Shown here: positions 1 to 6,678 of the stretch, piece after piece | How the letters are laid out: every line of letters begins with the position of its first letter | Numbering within the stretch: position 1 is the stretch's first letter | NCBI GenBank assembly: GCA_947258465.1 | Contig: CAMYIQ010000248.1 | Span: 1 to 10,724 of the forward strand | Source of the DNA: an uncultured Erythrobacter sp. | Lineage (GTDB): Bacteria > Pseudomonadota > Alphaproteobacteria > Sphingomonadales > Sphingomonadaceae | DNA length: 10,724 bases | Direction of reading: 5' to 3' | The notes under the pieces: generated by a model | Database searches by the model: none | What the model was told of the DNA's origin: nothing | The model's input: the letters and a program-made list of their open reading frames with translations, nothing else | Made by a program: the position numbers and the translations under genes

Positions 1-549
1 CGTTCGCAGGAGACGATCTATATGAGCCTGTGCCCACCCGATGCTCGACGCGTCGTAGATATAGCCGAGATACCGCTTTCGGGACGGCCAAACGATCGAC
101 ACGGTCGGGACCGCATAGGGATACAGATTTCTGACGGTGACGGCGCGTTGTAGTCCGTCGTGGAAATCGTTGCGATAGCCATGGATGAATACCAGAAGCT
201 CTTTGTTTGCTCCCGGTCGGGCTACCTGGCGGAGTAGGGTTTCGACCCAATCGCTCTTGCGCAACAGCTTGGCATCGTGGGTCTTCCAGGGTTCGTCCTC
301 GCTCCCTTTCGGCGTTACGAAACCATAGGAAAGCGCGTTCGAACGGAAGGGGGCGAACCGCAGCTCCGGCTTGCGACAATCCGCCATGCTGCTGGCCATG
401 AAGAAGACGTCCTGACTGCGCACGACATCGCCTGAGGAGAATTGCACGTCGCATTCGGCGCTGAGGAGCGAAAGGCTCGGGGCAGGGACGCCGCAAGAAC
501 TCAGCGCCCCGGCCATGGCAATTGCGACTAGGGAAAATCGATCTTTCAT
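1..549 (-). CDS. Lipoprotein alpha/beta-hydrolase, DUF900 type (partial, C-terminus outside window)
   Basis: An open frame of 183 codons begins with ATG at 549 and runs off the left edge, so the C-terminal part is missing. The start is supported by a strong ribosome-binding site (AGGGGG, six bases upstream). The N-terminus is a short lipoprotein signal, MKDRFSLVAIAMAGALSSC, with lipobox LSSC and acylated Cys19. After a region of about 100 residues without recognised motifs comes a strand-turn motif, LLVFIHGYRNDF (residues 118-129), followed by VSIVWPS (150-156) and a YIYDASSIGWAQAHIDRLL stretch. This pattern matches the DUF900/COG4782 alpha/beta-hydrolases of unknown substrate. The nucleophile elbow, acid and His would lie in the missing part, so catalytic competence cannot be judged. 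It is co-directional with parE, 75 bases downstream of it. Family call is fairly safe; substrate is unknown. Confidence 0.8.
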   Translation of the reverse strand, partial: MKDRFSLVAIAMAGALSSCGVPAPSLSLLSAECDVQFSSGDVVRSQDVFFMASSMADCRKPELRFAPFRSNALSYGFVTPKGSEDEPWKTHDAKLLRKSDWVETLLRQVARPGANKELLVFIHGYRNDFHDGLQRAVTVRNLYPYAVPTVSIVWPSRKRYLGYIYDASSIGWAQAHIDRLLRT

Positions 550-555
550 GATCCG

Positions 556-561
556 CCCCCT
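556..561 (-). promoter_or_regulatory. Shine-Dalgarno of the lipoprotein hydrolase gene
   Basis: On the minus strand AGGGGG sits six bases before the ATG at 549. It fixes the start of the partial gene that runs off the left edge. Confidence 0.6.
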
Positions 562-580
562 GATTGGCTGGCGAAGACGA

Positions 581-618
581 TATCGGACAGATGCTCCGCG
601 ATGCAAACCTGTCCGATA
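581..618. repeat. Perfect 10-bp inverted repeat in the parE 3' intergenic gap
   Basis: TATCGGACAG at 581-590 is exactly reverse-complemented by CTGTCCGATA at 609-618, with an 18-base loop. Inside the loop TGC (592-594) can also pair with GCA (603-605). The element fills most of the 75-base gap between the parE stop and the hydrolase start. As RNA it would form a stable stem just after the parE stop, but no U-run follows on either strand, so it is not a classic intrinsic terminator. It could be a 3' end-stabilising hairpin, a Rho-assisted terminator, or an operator for the hydrolase gene; the sequence does not decide. Confidence 0.6.
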
Positions 619-624
619 GACCTG

Positions 625-2601
625 TTACGCGTCGATCATCTCACGGTCCATGTCACCGGCATTGTTCTGGATGAAGTTGAACCGATGTTCCGGATTGCGG
701 CCCATGAGCTGGTCGACCAGTTCCTTGACCATGGCGCGCTGTTCGAATTCCGCTGGCAGGGTGATGCGGATCAGGCTGCGCGTGTCGGGATTCATGGTAG
801 TCTCACGCAATTGCGCGGGGTTCATTTCGCCCAGGCCCTTGAAGCGACCGACATCGACCTTCTTGCCCTTGAACACGGTCTCTTCCAGCTCCGCGCGGTG
901 CGCATCGTCGCGGGCGTAGCGGCTCTCCTTGCCCGCTGTGAGGCGGTAAAGCGGTGGCTGGGCGAGGTAGAGGTGTCCGCCGCGCACTACCTCTGCCATC
1001 TCCTGGAAGAAGAAGGTCATCAGCAGCGTCGCGATATGCGCGCCGTCGACATCGGCGTCGGTCATGATGATGATACGGTCGTAGCGCAGATTTTCCGGAT
1101 CGCAATCCTTGCGCGTCCCGCAGCCCATGGCGAGGGTCAGGTCGGCGATTTCGCTGTTCGCGCGAATTTTGTCTGCAGTGGCGCTTGCGACGTTCAGGAT
1201 TTTGCCGCGGATCGGCAGGATTGCCTGCGTCTTCCGGTTGCGCGCCTGCTTGGCGCTGCCGCCTGCCGAGTCCCCTTCGACGATGAACAGCTCGGTCTCG
1301 CCATCGCCTTCGCCCGAACAGTCGGTCAGCTTGCCGGGCAGGCGCAGCTTCTTGGCATTGGTCGCGGTCTTGCGCTTGATCTCGCGTTCCTGCTTGCGGC
1401 GCAGGCGCTCGTCCATCCGTTCCATGACCTGGCCCAGCAACGCCTTGCCGCGATCCATGTTGTCGGCGAGGAAATGGTCGAAATGGTCGCGCACCGCATT
1501 TTCGACCAGGCGTGCGGCCTCGGGAGAGGTCAGCCGGTCCTTGGTCTGGCTCTGGAATTGCGGATCGCGGATGAAGACGCTCAGCATGACGTCGGCGCCG
1601 ACCATGATGTCGTCCGCGGTCAGATCCTTGGCTTTCTTCACGCCGGTCAGGTCGCCGAAGGCGCGCAGGCCCTTGGTCAGCGCCGCGCGCACGCCCTGTT
1701 CGTGCGTCCCGCCATCGGGGGTGGGTACGGTGTTGCAGTACCAGCTCGTGGAACCGTCCGAATAGAGCGGCCAGGCGATCGCCCATTCGACGCGCCCCGC
1801 CTCTTCCGGGAAATCCTGACTGCCGGTAAAGGGCTGCGCGGTGACGCATTCGCGGCCGTTGATTTGCTCGGCCAGGTGATCCGCGAGGCCGCCCGGGAAT
1901 TTGAACACGGCCTCGGCAGGCACGTCCTCGTTGGCGAGGCTGTCCGCGCATTTCCAGCGGATCTCGACCCCGGCAAAAAGATAGGCTTTGGACCGCGCGA
2001 GCTTGAACAGCCGCTTCGGGTTGAACTGACGGTCGCCGAAAATCTCGGTGTCGGGCACGAAGCTGACCGTCGTGCCGCGCCGGTTGGGCGTAGGGCCGAG
2101 CTGTTCGATCGGGCCGAGTGTCTGCCCCTTGGAGAAGCTCTGCGCGTAAAGCTGTTTGTCGCGTGCAACCTCGACCCGTGTGTCGCTCGACAGGGCATTG
2201 ACTACCGAAACGCCGACACCGTGCAGGCCGCCACTGGTGGCGTAGGCCTTGCCCGAGAACTTGCCGCCCGAGTGGAGCGTCGAGAGGATCACTTCGAGCG
2301 TCGACTTGCCCGGATATTTGGGATGCTCGCCGACCGGGATGCCGCGACCGTTGTCGGCGATAATGACCCGGTTGCCTTCCTCGAGCCGCATCTCGATGCG
2401 CGTCGCATGGCCTGCAACCGCCTCGTCCATCGCATTGTCGAGCACTTCGGCGGCGAGGTGATGCAGTGCCCGATCGTCGGTCCCGCCGATATACATGCCG
2501 GGGCGGCGGCGCACCGGTTCGAGGCCTTCGAGGACCTCGATCGAGGAAGCGTCGTAATCGCCGCTGGATGTCGGCGTGTTTTCGAACAGATCGTCGGACA
2601 T
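625..2601 (-). CDS. parE: DNA topoisomerase IV subunit B (ParE)
   Basis: This 658-residue protein is the ATPase subunit of topoisomerase IV, which with ParC unlinks replicated chromosomes by ATP-driven passage of double strands. The GHKL ATPase is complete: RRRPGMYIGG (31-40), catalytic Glu52 and Mg-binding Asn56 in AEVLDNAMDEA, DNGRGIP (83-89), and the glycine-rich ATP lid SGGLHGVG (123-130). The transducer-domain QTK loop has Lys354. The TOPRIM domain shows EGDSAGG (442-448) and the metal-binding acids of DADVDG (515-520). The ending GRNPEHRFNFIQ is usual for type IIA B subunits. Length and the wording QAILPIRGKILNVASA favour ParE over GyrB, which is usually longer in this class. The start is ATG at 2601, the only sensible one before the conserved N-terminus; it lacks a Shine-Dalgarno sequence (see the promoter entry). 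It lies 65 bases after the LpoA-like gene on the same strand. Confidence 0.95.
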   Translation of the reverse strand: MSDDLFENTPTSSGDYDASSIEVLEGLEPVRRRPGMYIGGTDDRALHHLAAEVLDNAMDEAVAGHATRIEMRLEEGNRVIIADNGRGIPVGEHPKYPGKSTLEVILSTLHSGGKFSGKAYATSGGLHGVGVSVVNALSSDTRVEVARDKQLYAQSFSKGQTLGPIEQLGPTPNRRGTTVSFVPDTEIFGDRQFNPKRLFKLARSKAYLFAGVEIRWKCADSLANEDVPAEAVFKFPGGLADHLAEQINGRECVTAQPFTGSQDFPEEAGRVEWAIAWPLYSDGSTSWYCNTVPTPDGGTHEQGVRAALTKGLRAFGDLTGVKKAKDLTADDIMVGADVMLSVFIRDPQFQSQTKDRLTSPEAARLVENAVRDHFDHFLADNMDRGKALLGQVMERMDERLRRKQEREIKRKTATNAKKLRLPGKLTDCSGEGDGETELFIVEGDSAGGSAKQARNRKTQAILPIRGKILNVASATADKIRANSEIADLTLAMGCGTRKDCDPENLRYDRIIIMTDADVDGAHIATLLMTFFFQEMAEVVRGGHLYLAQPPLYRLTAGKESRYARDDAHRAELEETVFKGKKVDVGRFKGLGEMNPAQLRETTMNPDTRSLIRITLPAEFEQRAMVKELVDQLMGRNPEHRFNFIQNNAGDMDREMIDA

Positions 2602-2609
2602 GACTGGCA

Positions 2610-2639
2610 GCTATATCGCGCCGCTTGGCCGCGCCACAA
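2610..2639 (-). promoter_or_regulatory. Candidate sigma70-type promoter of parE
   Basis: On the minus strand TTGTGG (2639-2634, within CTTGTGG) is followed after 18 bases by TATAGC (2615-2610). The CTTG form of the -35 box is common in alphaproteobacteria. If used, transcription would begin within about three bases of the parE ATG at 2601, giving a leaderless or nearly leaderless mRNA. This agrees with the absence of any Shine-Dalgarno sequence before that ATG. A 16-base spacer to GATATA is an alternative reading. Confidence 0.4.
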
Positions 2640-2666
2640 GCGGACGAACTGGGTTATCCGCCCTAC

Positions 2667-3827
2667 TCAGAACCGCGTAGGCGCATTGTCCACAATCACG
2701 ACCGTTCCATCGCGCACTTCGCGCACTTCGAAAGCGCGTTCGACCAAGCCGGCACGTCCGAAGCGAAAGGCGCCGTCGAGTCCGAGAAAGCCATCCCTGC
2801 TGCGCAGCGCCCGGTCGGGGAAGTCGCGGCCCACCCGCCAGTCGCGCGCGACCCGCAAGGTCAGCAGAACCGCATCGTATCCGAGTGTAGCGATACGATA
2901 GGGCTGGCTGCCGAACCGGGCCTCGTAACTGTCGACGAAGCGCTTGTAGCGCTCATCGGAAACGGCCGAGAAGAGAGCGCCCTGAAGCGCCGAGGCGCGA
3001 GTGACCGAGCCTTCACCGCTCCACAGCTCCGTGCCGAGCAACTGGGTTGCACCGTCACCGCCGGGCGACAGCACGCCTGCAGCTTGCGCGGCGAGCCTCG
3101 GTCCGTCGGCGATCAGCACGGTATCGAAGCCGCCATGGACTTTAAGCCGCTCGGCGGCGCTTACCACCGATGTGTTGCCGCGCGCATAGCGTTCCGTCCA
3201 GATGACCGTGCCGCCATAGGTCGAAACTGCCCGCCGCATGGCTTCCTCGGCCCGTGTGCCGTATTCGCCATCGGGCGCGATGATCGCGAAGTTCTGCGAT
3301 CCGCGTTCGCGCGCATATTCGACGGTCCGCATGATCGACTGTTCGGGAATATGGCCCATGATGAAGACATCGGGGCCTGCCGCGCCGGTATCGTTCGAGA
3401 AGGAGATTACCGGAACGTCGGCCGACCGCGCCGGAGCGAGCACCGACGGAATGTTCGATCCCAGCAGCGGGCCGAGGATCAGCTTGTTTCCTTCCGTGAT
3501 TGCTTTGCGCGCGGCAGCTTCGGGGCCTTTCGCGGTATCGTAAGTCGTGATCCGTAGATTGCTTGCATTGGTGTCGAGCAAGGCCATGGTCGTGGCATTG
3601 GCAATCGCCTGGCCGACCGGACCGTTGCGTCCCGACATCGGGACGAGCAGGGCGATACGATGACGCGTCTGGTCGGTGGGCAGCGCCTCGGTCGGCTGCG
3701 GTGTTGGCGTGGGATCGACAGGCTCGGCGCGCTCGGCCCCGCGTGGCAAAATTGTGGAACACCCGGCGAGCAGCGCCGCGAGGCCCACGGTGACGATCGT
3801 CCGACGGTTCAAACTCCAGCGCTTCAT
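2667..3827 (-). CDS. Short LpoA-like penicillin-binding-protein activator lipoprotein
   Basis: A 386-residue lipoprotein with a type I periplasmic-binding fold. From Met at 3827 the signal MKRWSLNRRTIVTVGLAALLAGC carries lipobox LAGC with Cys23; Ser at +2 predicts the outer membrane. A proline/threonine-rich linker (about 35-55) leads into the fold, which opens with HRIALLVPMSG and includes NKLILGPLLGSN and VPVISFSND, typical of Peripla_BP_6 proteins. In Escherichia coli LpoA a similar domain follows a TPR domain and activates PBP1a; here the TPR half is absent. Divergent placement beside rsmI and yraN repeats the enterobacterial rsmI/lpoA/yraN neighbourhood and supports the assignment. An ATG six codons upstream (3845) exists but has no ribosome-binding site, whereas GAGGGA lies ten bases before 3827. 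A substrate-binding protein of an amino-acid transporter is the alternative, but no permease or ATPase gene is nearby. Confidence 0.75.
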   Translation of the reverse strand: MKRWSLNRRTIVTVGLAALLAGCSTILPRGAERAEPVDPTPTPQPTEALPTDQTRHRIALLVPMSGRNGPVGQAIANATTMALLDTNASNLRITTYDTAKGPEAAARKAITEGNKLILGPLLGSNIPSVLAPARSADVPVISFSNDTGAAGPDVFIMGHIPEQSIMRTVEYARERGSQNFAIIAPDGEYGTRAEEAMRRAVSTYGGTVIWTERYARGNTSVVSAAERLKVHGGFDTVLIADGPRLAAQAAGVLSPGGDGATQLLGTELWSGEGSVTRASALQGALFSAVSDERYKRFVDSYEARFGSQPYRIATLGYDAVLLTLRVARDWRVGRDFPDRALRSRDGFLGLDGAFRFGRAGLVERAFEVREVRDGTVVIVDNAPTRF

Positions 3828-3847
3828 GCTTGCCGCGTCCCTCATTG

Positions 3848-3868
3848 ATGTTCATTGAAGGAGGGTGA
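3848..3868 (+). CDS. Possible six-codon leader peptide overlapping the rsmI start
   Basis: ATG at 3848 opens a six-codon frame, MFIEGG, whose TGA (3866-3868) overlaps the rsmI GTG (3865-3867) as GTGA. It contains the rsmI Shine-Dalgarno sequence within its own codons. It has no ribosome-binding site of its own. It is listed because termination here could feed re-initiation at rsmI; a chance occurrence is quite possible. Confidence 0.2.
   Translation: MFIEGG
3858..3864 (+). promoter_or_regulatory. Shine-Dalgarno sequence abutting the rsmI GTG
   Basis: AAGGAGG is a near-perfect anti-16S match, but its last base directly precedes the GTG at 3865, so spacing is zero instead of the usual five to nine bases. 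An in-frame TGA at 3856-3858 rules out any start upstream, and no ATG, GTG or TTG follows at better spacing before the conserved YIVATPIGNLGD region. Confidence 0.55.
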
Positions 3869-4716
3869 ACGAAAAAGCCCCTCCCGAAGATAGCCTTACA
3901 CCGGGGCTCTATATCGTCGCCACCCCGATCGGCAACCTTGGTGACATAACGCTACGGGCCGTCGACGTGTTGCGGCGCTGCGATGGCATCGCCTGCGAGG
4001 ATACGCGCGTTACCGGCAAACTGCTCAAGCATCTCGGCATTTCCAGGCCGATGTGGCGTTACGACGACCACAGCGAGCACCGCGACCGTTCGCGCCTGGT
4101 CGATTCGATGCGTCAGCGTGCGGTGGCACTGGTCAGCGACGCAGGCACGCCGATGATATCCGACCCTGGCTATCGCTTGGTCAACGATTGCCGTGCGGAA
4201 GGCATTCCGGTGACCGTAGTGCCGGGCGCCTGTGCCGCCATTGCGGGCCTTGCGCTGTCGGGCCTGCCCAATGACCGCTTTCTGTTCGGCGGCTTCCTGC
4301 CCAACAAGGACAAGGCCCGGCGTGAGGCGCTGGAGGAGCTGGCCGGTGTCGATGCCACATTGATATTCTACGACACGGCTCCCCGGCTCGGGAAGTCGCT
4401 GGCAGCGATCGCCGAAACGCTTCCGAACCGCGAGATTGCGGTCGCACGCGAACTGACCAAGCTGCACGAGGAACTGCGGCGCGGGCTTCCCGCCGGCCTG
4501 ATCGCCTATTTCGAAGCCAATCCGCCCAAAGGGGAAATCGTCTTGCTGGTCGGGCCGCCGCCCGAAAGCGTTGCCCGCGAAGAGGATGCCGACGCCATGC
4601 TGGTCGATGCCTTGCGCACGATGAAGGTCTCGCAGGCCGCCGCCCAGGTGGCCAAGGCCACGGGGATGGATCGCAAGACCCTCTATGCCAGAGCCATGGA
4701 ATTACGCTCGGCATGA
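3865..4716 (+). CDS. rsmI: 16S rRNA (cytidine1402-2'-O)-methyltransferase RsmI
   Basis: RsmI uses S-adenosylmethionine to 2'-O-methylate C1402 of 16S rRNA in the decoding centre of the 30S subunit. The 283-residue protein has the full tetrapyrrole-methylase-type fold: YIVATPIGNLGDIT (16-29), CEDTRVTGKLL (44-54), the SDAGTP loop (91-96), VVPGACA (118-124), FGGFLP (141-146), ARELTKLHEE (194-203) and KGEIVLLVG. The tail with VSQAAAQVAKATG and KTLYARAMEL is the small helical C-terminal domain of the family. The start is GTG, forced by an in-frame stop just upstream. It heads the plus-strand run rsmI-yraN-gshB-dedA, and its ATG-less start lies only 37 bases from the divergent lipoprotein gene, so its promoter must overlap that gene. 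Confidence 0.95.
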   Translation: MNEKAPPEDSLTPGLYIVATPIGNLGDITLRAVDVLRRCDGIACEDTRVTGKLLKHLGISRPMWRYDDHSEHRDRSRLVDSMRQRAVALVSDAGTPMISDPGYRLVNDCRAEGIPVTVVPGACAAIAGLALSGLPNDRFLFGGFLPNKDKARREALEELAGVDATLIFYDTAPRLGKSLAAIAETLPNREIAVARELTKLHEELRRGLPAGLIAYFEANPPKGEIVLLVGPPPESVAREEDADAMLVDALRTMKVSQAAAQVAKATGMDRKTLYARAMELRSA

Positions 4717-5063
4717 AACGCCAATTGGCCGAAAAAAGCGGCCGCGAGGGCGAAACCCGCGCTGCGATGTGGCTCAGGGCGAAGGGTTGGCAGATCCTCG
4801 CCCGCCGCGTGAAAACACCGGCGGGAGAGATCGACCTCATCGCCAAGCGAGGCGGGGTGATTGCCTTCGTCGAGGTTAAATGGCGACGCAGGCGCGCCGA
4901 TCTCGACCACGCGATCGACGAACACCGGCTATCGCGCGTTGCCGCCGCCGTCGAAGCGGTGGCGCACCGCTATGCGCTGGATGGCGAAGACATCCGCATC
5001 GACGTGATCCTGCTTGCGCCGGGCGGTTTCCCTCGCCACATCGCCAATGCCTGGCAGCCGTAA
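4713..5063 (+). CDS. yraN: YraN family protein (UPF0102), endonuclease-like fold
   Basis: A 116-residue protein of the UPF0102/YraN family, whose biological role is not settled. It keeps the restriction-endonuclease-like core: an N-terminal helix with GREGETRAAMWLRAKGW, then GEIDLIA (38-44, with Asp41), FVEVKWR (52-58, with Glu54 and Lys56) and IRIDVILL (94-101). The D...ExK arrangement is what a nuclease active site would need. Position 57 is Trp where Thr, Ala or Arg is more often seen. Its ATG overlaps the rsmI TGA in an ATGA junction, which implies translational coupling, and rsmI-yraN adjacency is widely conserved. Confidence 0.88.
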   Translation: MKRQLAEKSGREGETRAAMWLRAKGWQILARRVKTPAGEIDLIAKRGGVIAFVEVKWRRRRADLDHAIDEHRLSRVAAAVEAVAHRYALDGEDIRIDVILLAPGGFPRHIANAWQP

Positions 5064-5096
5064 TCGCAGGGCAGGCGAGGATGATCGGAGACTAGA

Positions 5097-6065
5097 ATGC
5101 CGCTACGCGTCGCCGTCCAGATGGACCCGCTCGACACTATCAATATAGCGGGCGACAGCTCATTCGCGCTGATGCTGGCCGCGCAAGCGCGCGGGCATGA
5201 AGTGTGGCACTATGATGTCGCCAGCCTTGCCTACGAAAGCGATGGGACGCCCGGCGGCCACATCACGGCCCATGCTGCCCCGGTGCGTGTGCAGCGGGTG
5301 GAGGGCGATCATTACAGCGCCGGCGAACGTCGGCGGATCGACCTCGCGCACGACATAGATGTCGTGCTGATGCGGCAGGATCCGCCGTTCCATCTGGGCT
5401 ATATCAGCAGCGCGCTGCTGCTCGACCGGCTCAAGGGCACGACGCTGGTGGTCAACGATCCGCGTGAAGTCGTTAACGCACCCGAGAAAATGTTCGTGCT
5501 CGATTACGCGCAATATATGCCGCCGACTCTCGTCGCCCGGCATCTGGACGATTTGCGCGACTTTCAGAAGAAGCACGGTTCGGTGGTGGTCAAGCCGCTG
5601 CACGGCAACGGCGGCAAGGCGATCTTCCGCCTCGACGAGAAGGGGACCAACCTTTCGGCTCTGTCAGAGGTTTTCGACCAGACCTGGCCCGAACCGCATA
5701 TGGTCCAGCCCTTCATTCCCGAAGTCAGCGAAGGCGATAAACGGATCGTGCTCGTCGACGGGGAATTCACAGGGGCAATCAATCGTTTCCCTGGCGAAGG
5801 TGAGTTCCGTTCGAACCTGGCGCAGGGCGGGCATGCCGAAGCGACAACGCTGACGGCGCGCGAAGAGGAAATCTGCGCCGCGATGGGGCCGGAATTGAAG
5901 CGCCGCGGTCTGGTCTTCGTTGGTATCGACGTGATCGGCGGCAAATGGCTGACCGAAATCAACGTGACATCGCCCACTGGCATTGTTGCGATCGACACAT
6001 TCAATGGCACCGATACGGCGGGCCTCATCTGGGACGCGATCGAGCGGCGTCACGCGGCAATGTGA
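5097..6065 (+). CDS. gshB: Glutathione synthetase (GshB)
   Basis: GshB joins gamma-glutamylcysteine and glycine with ATP to make glutathione in the cytoplasm, the second step of the pathway. At 322 residues it has the usual bacterial length. The N-terminal preATP-grasp part has MDPLDTINIAGDSSF (9-23) and LMRQDPPFHLGY (91-102). The ATP-grasp part shows VVVKPLHGNGGKAIFR (163-178), DKRIVLVDG (214-222) and the metal-binding LTEINVTSPTG (285-295, with Glu287 and Asn289). GGAG lies six bases before the ATG. It follows yraN by 33 bases and precedes dedA by 19, so it is probably co-transcribed with rsmI. The partner ligase gshA is not in this window. Confidence 0.95.
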   Translation: MPLRVAVQMDPLDTINIAGDSSFALMLAAQARGHEVWHYDVASLAYESDGTPGGHITAHAAPVRVQRVEGDHYSAGERRRIDLAHDIDVVLMRQDPPFHLGYISSALLLDRLKGTTLVVNDPREVVNAPEKMFVLDYAQYMPPTLVARHLDDLRDFQKKHGSVVVKPLHGNGGKAIFRLDEKGTNLSALSEVFDQTWPEPHMVQPFIPEVSEGDKRIVLVDGEFTGAINRFPGEGEFRSNLAQGGHAEATTLTAREEEICAAMGPELKRRGLVFVGIDVIGGKWLTEINVTSPTGIVAIDTFNGTDTAGLIWDAIERRHAAM

Positions 6066-6084
6066 CCTCGCCGGTTAGCGCGCG

Positions 6085-6678
6085 ATGACCGAGTTCATCA
6101 TCCGCACGATCGAGCTTGGCGGGCTGCTGGGCATCTTCGTGCTCATGGCGCTCGAGAACATTTTCCCGCCGCTGCCTTCCGAAGTGATCATGGGGCTGGG
6201 CGGGGTCGCGGTGGCGCGCGGTACGATGGAATACTGGCCGCTTCTCCTAGTGGGCAGCGCGGGAACGACGCTGGGCAATTACTGGTGGTACTGGATCTGC
6301 GACCGCTGGGGCCGGACGCGTCTTGAACCCTTCGTCACCCGCCACGGTCGCTGGCTGACGATGGAGTGGCACGATGTCGAACGCGCGCAGGCCTTTTTTC
6401 GCAAGCATGGCTCGTGGGTGGTCTTCGCCATGCGATTCACGCCGGTCCTGCGCACACTGATTTCGATCCCGGCGGGATTGTCGCACATGGGGACAGTGCG
6501 GTTTCTCATCTACACCTTTGCCGGCGCTTTCGTGTGGAATCTGGCGATGGTCGAACTGGGCCGCAGGCTGGCTCGTTCGCAGGAATTGCTGGGCTGGCTC
6601 GTCCTGGCGATATTCGTGGCGGCTTTCGGCGGGTATCTATGGCGAGTGCTGACCTGGACGCCCCGCAAGCGCGACTAG
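6085..6678 (+). CDS. DedA family integral membrane protein (SNARE-associated domain)
   Basis: A 197-residue inner-membrane protein of the DedA family, now linked to lipid-carrier or phospholipid flipping and to membrane homeostasis. Visible signatures are LENIFPPLPSEVIMG (23-37, with the conserved Glu24 and the PPLPSE motif) and FAMRFTPVLRTLISIPAG (114-131, with Arg117 and Arg123). Hydrophobic segments lie at about 9-30, 50-71, 137-157 and 169-188. In the stretch GSAGTTLGNYWWYW (57-70) Asn65 stands where many relatives have Asp. No clear ribosome-binding site precedes the ATG; an in-frame TAG at 6076-6078 excludes longer forms, so coupling to gshB 19 bases upstream is likely. Its TAG overlaps the xerC stop on the other strand. 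The lipid substrate cannot be told from sequence. Confidence 0.9.
   Translation: MTEFIIRTIELGGLLGIFVLMALENIFPPLPSEVIMGLGGVAVARGTMEYWPLLLVGSAGTTLGNYWWYWICDRWGRTRLEPFVTRHGRWLTMEWHDVERAQAFFRKHGSWVVFAMRFTPVLRTLISIPAGLSHMGTVRFLIYTFAGAFVWNLAMVELGRRLARSQELLGWLVLAIFVAAFGGYLWRVLTWTPRKRD

Noticed and set aside
803..1951. Open frame of 382 codons on the minus strand inside parE in another frame
   Set aside because: Arg/Pro/Gly-rich out-of-frame translation of parE with no conserved motif.
601..2901. Open frame of 766 codons on the plus strand covering parE on the opposite strand
   Set aside because: It is antisense to an unmistakable ParE and extends into the next gene. Its translation has no recognisable domain, and long stop-free antisense frames are expected in GC-rich genes with strong third-position bias.
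2625..3557. Open frame of 310 codons on the plus strand opposite the LpoA-like gene
   Set aside because: Same antisense artefact; no motif, no ribosome-binding site, and the minus-strand frame has a signal peptide and family motifs.
3828..3864. Divergent promoter pair between the LpoA-like gene and rsmI
   Set aside because: The 37-base gap is too short and no convincing -35/-10 pair was seen in it; promoters probably overlap the coding ends.
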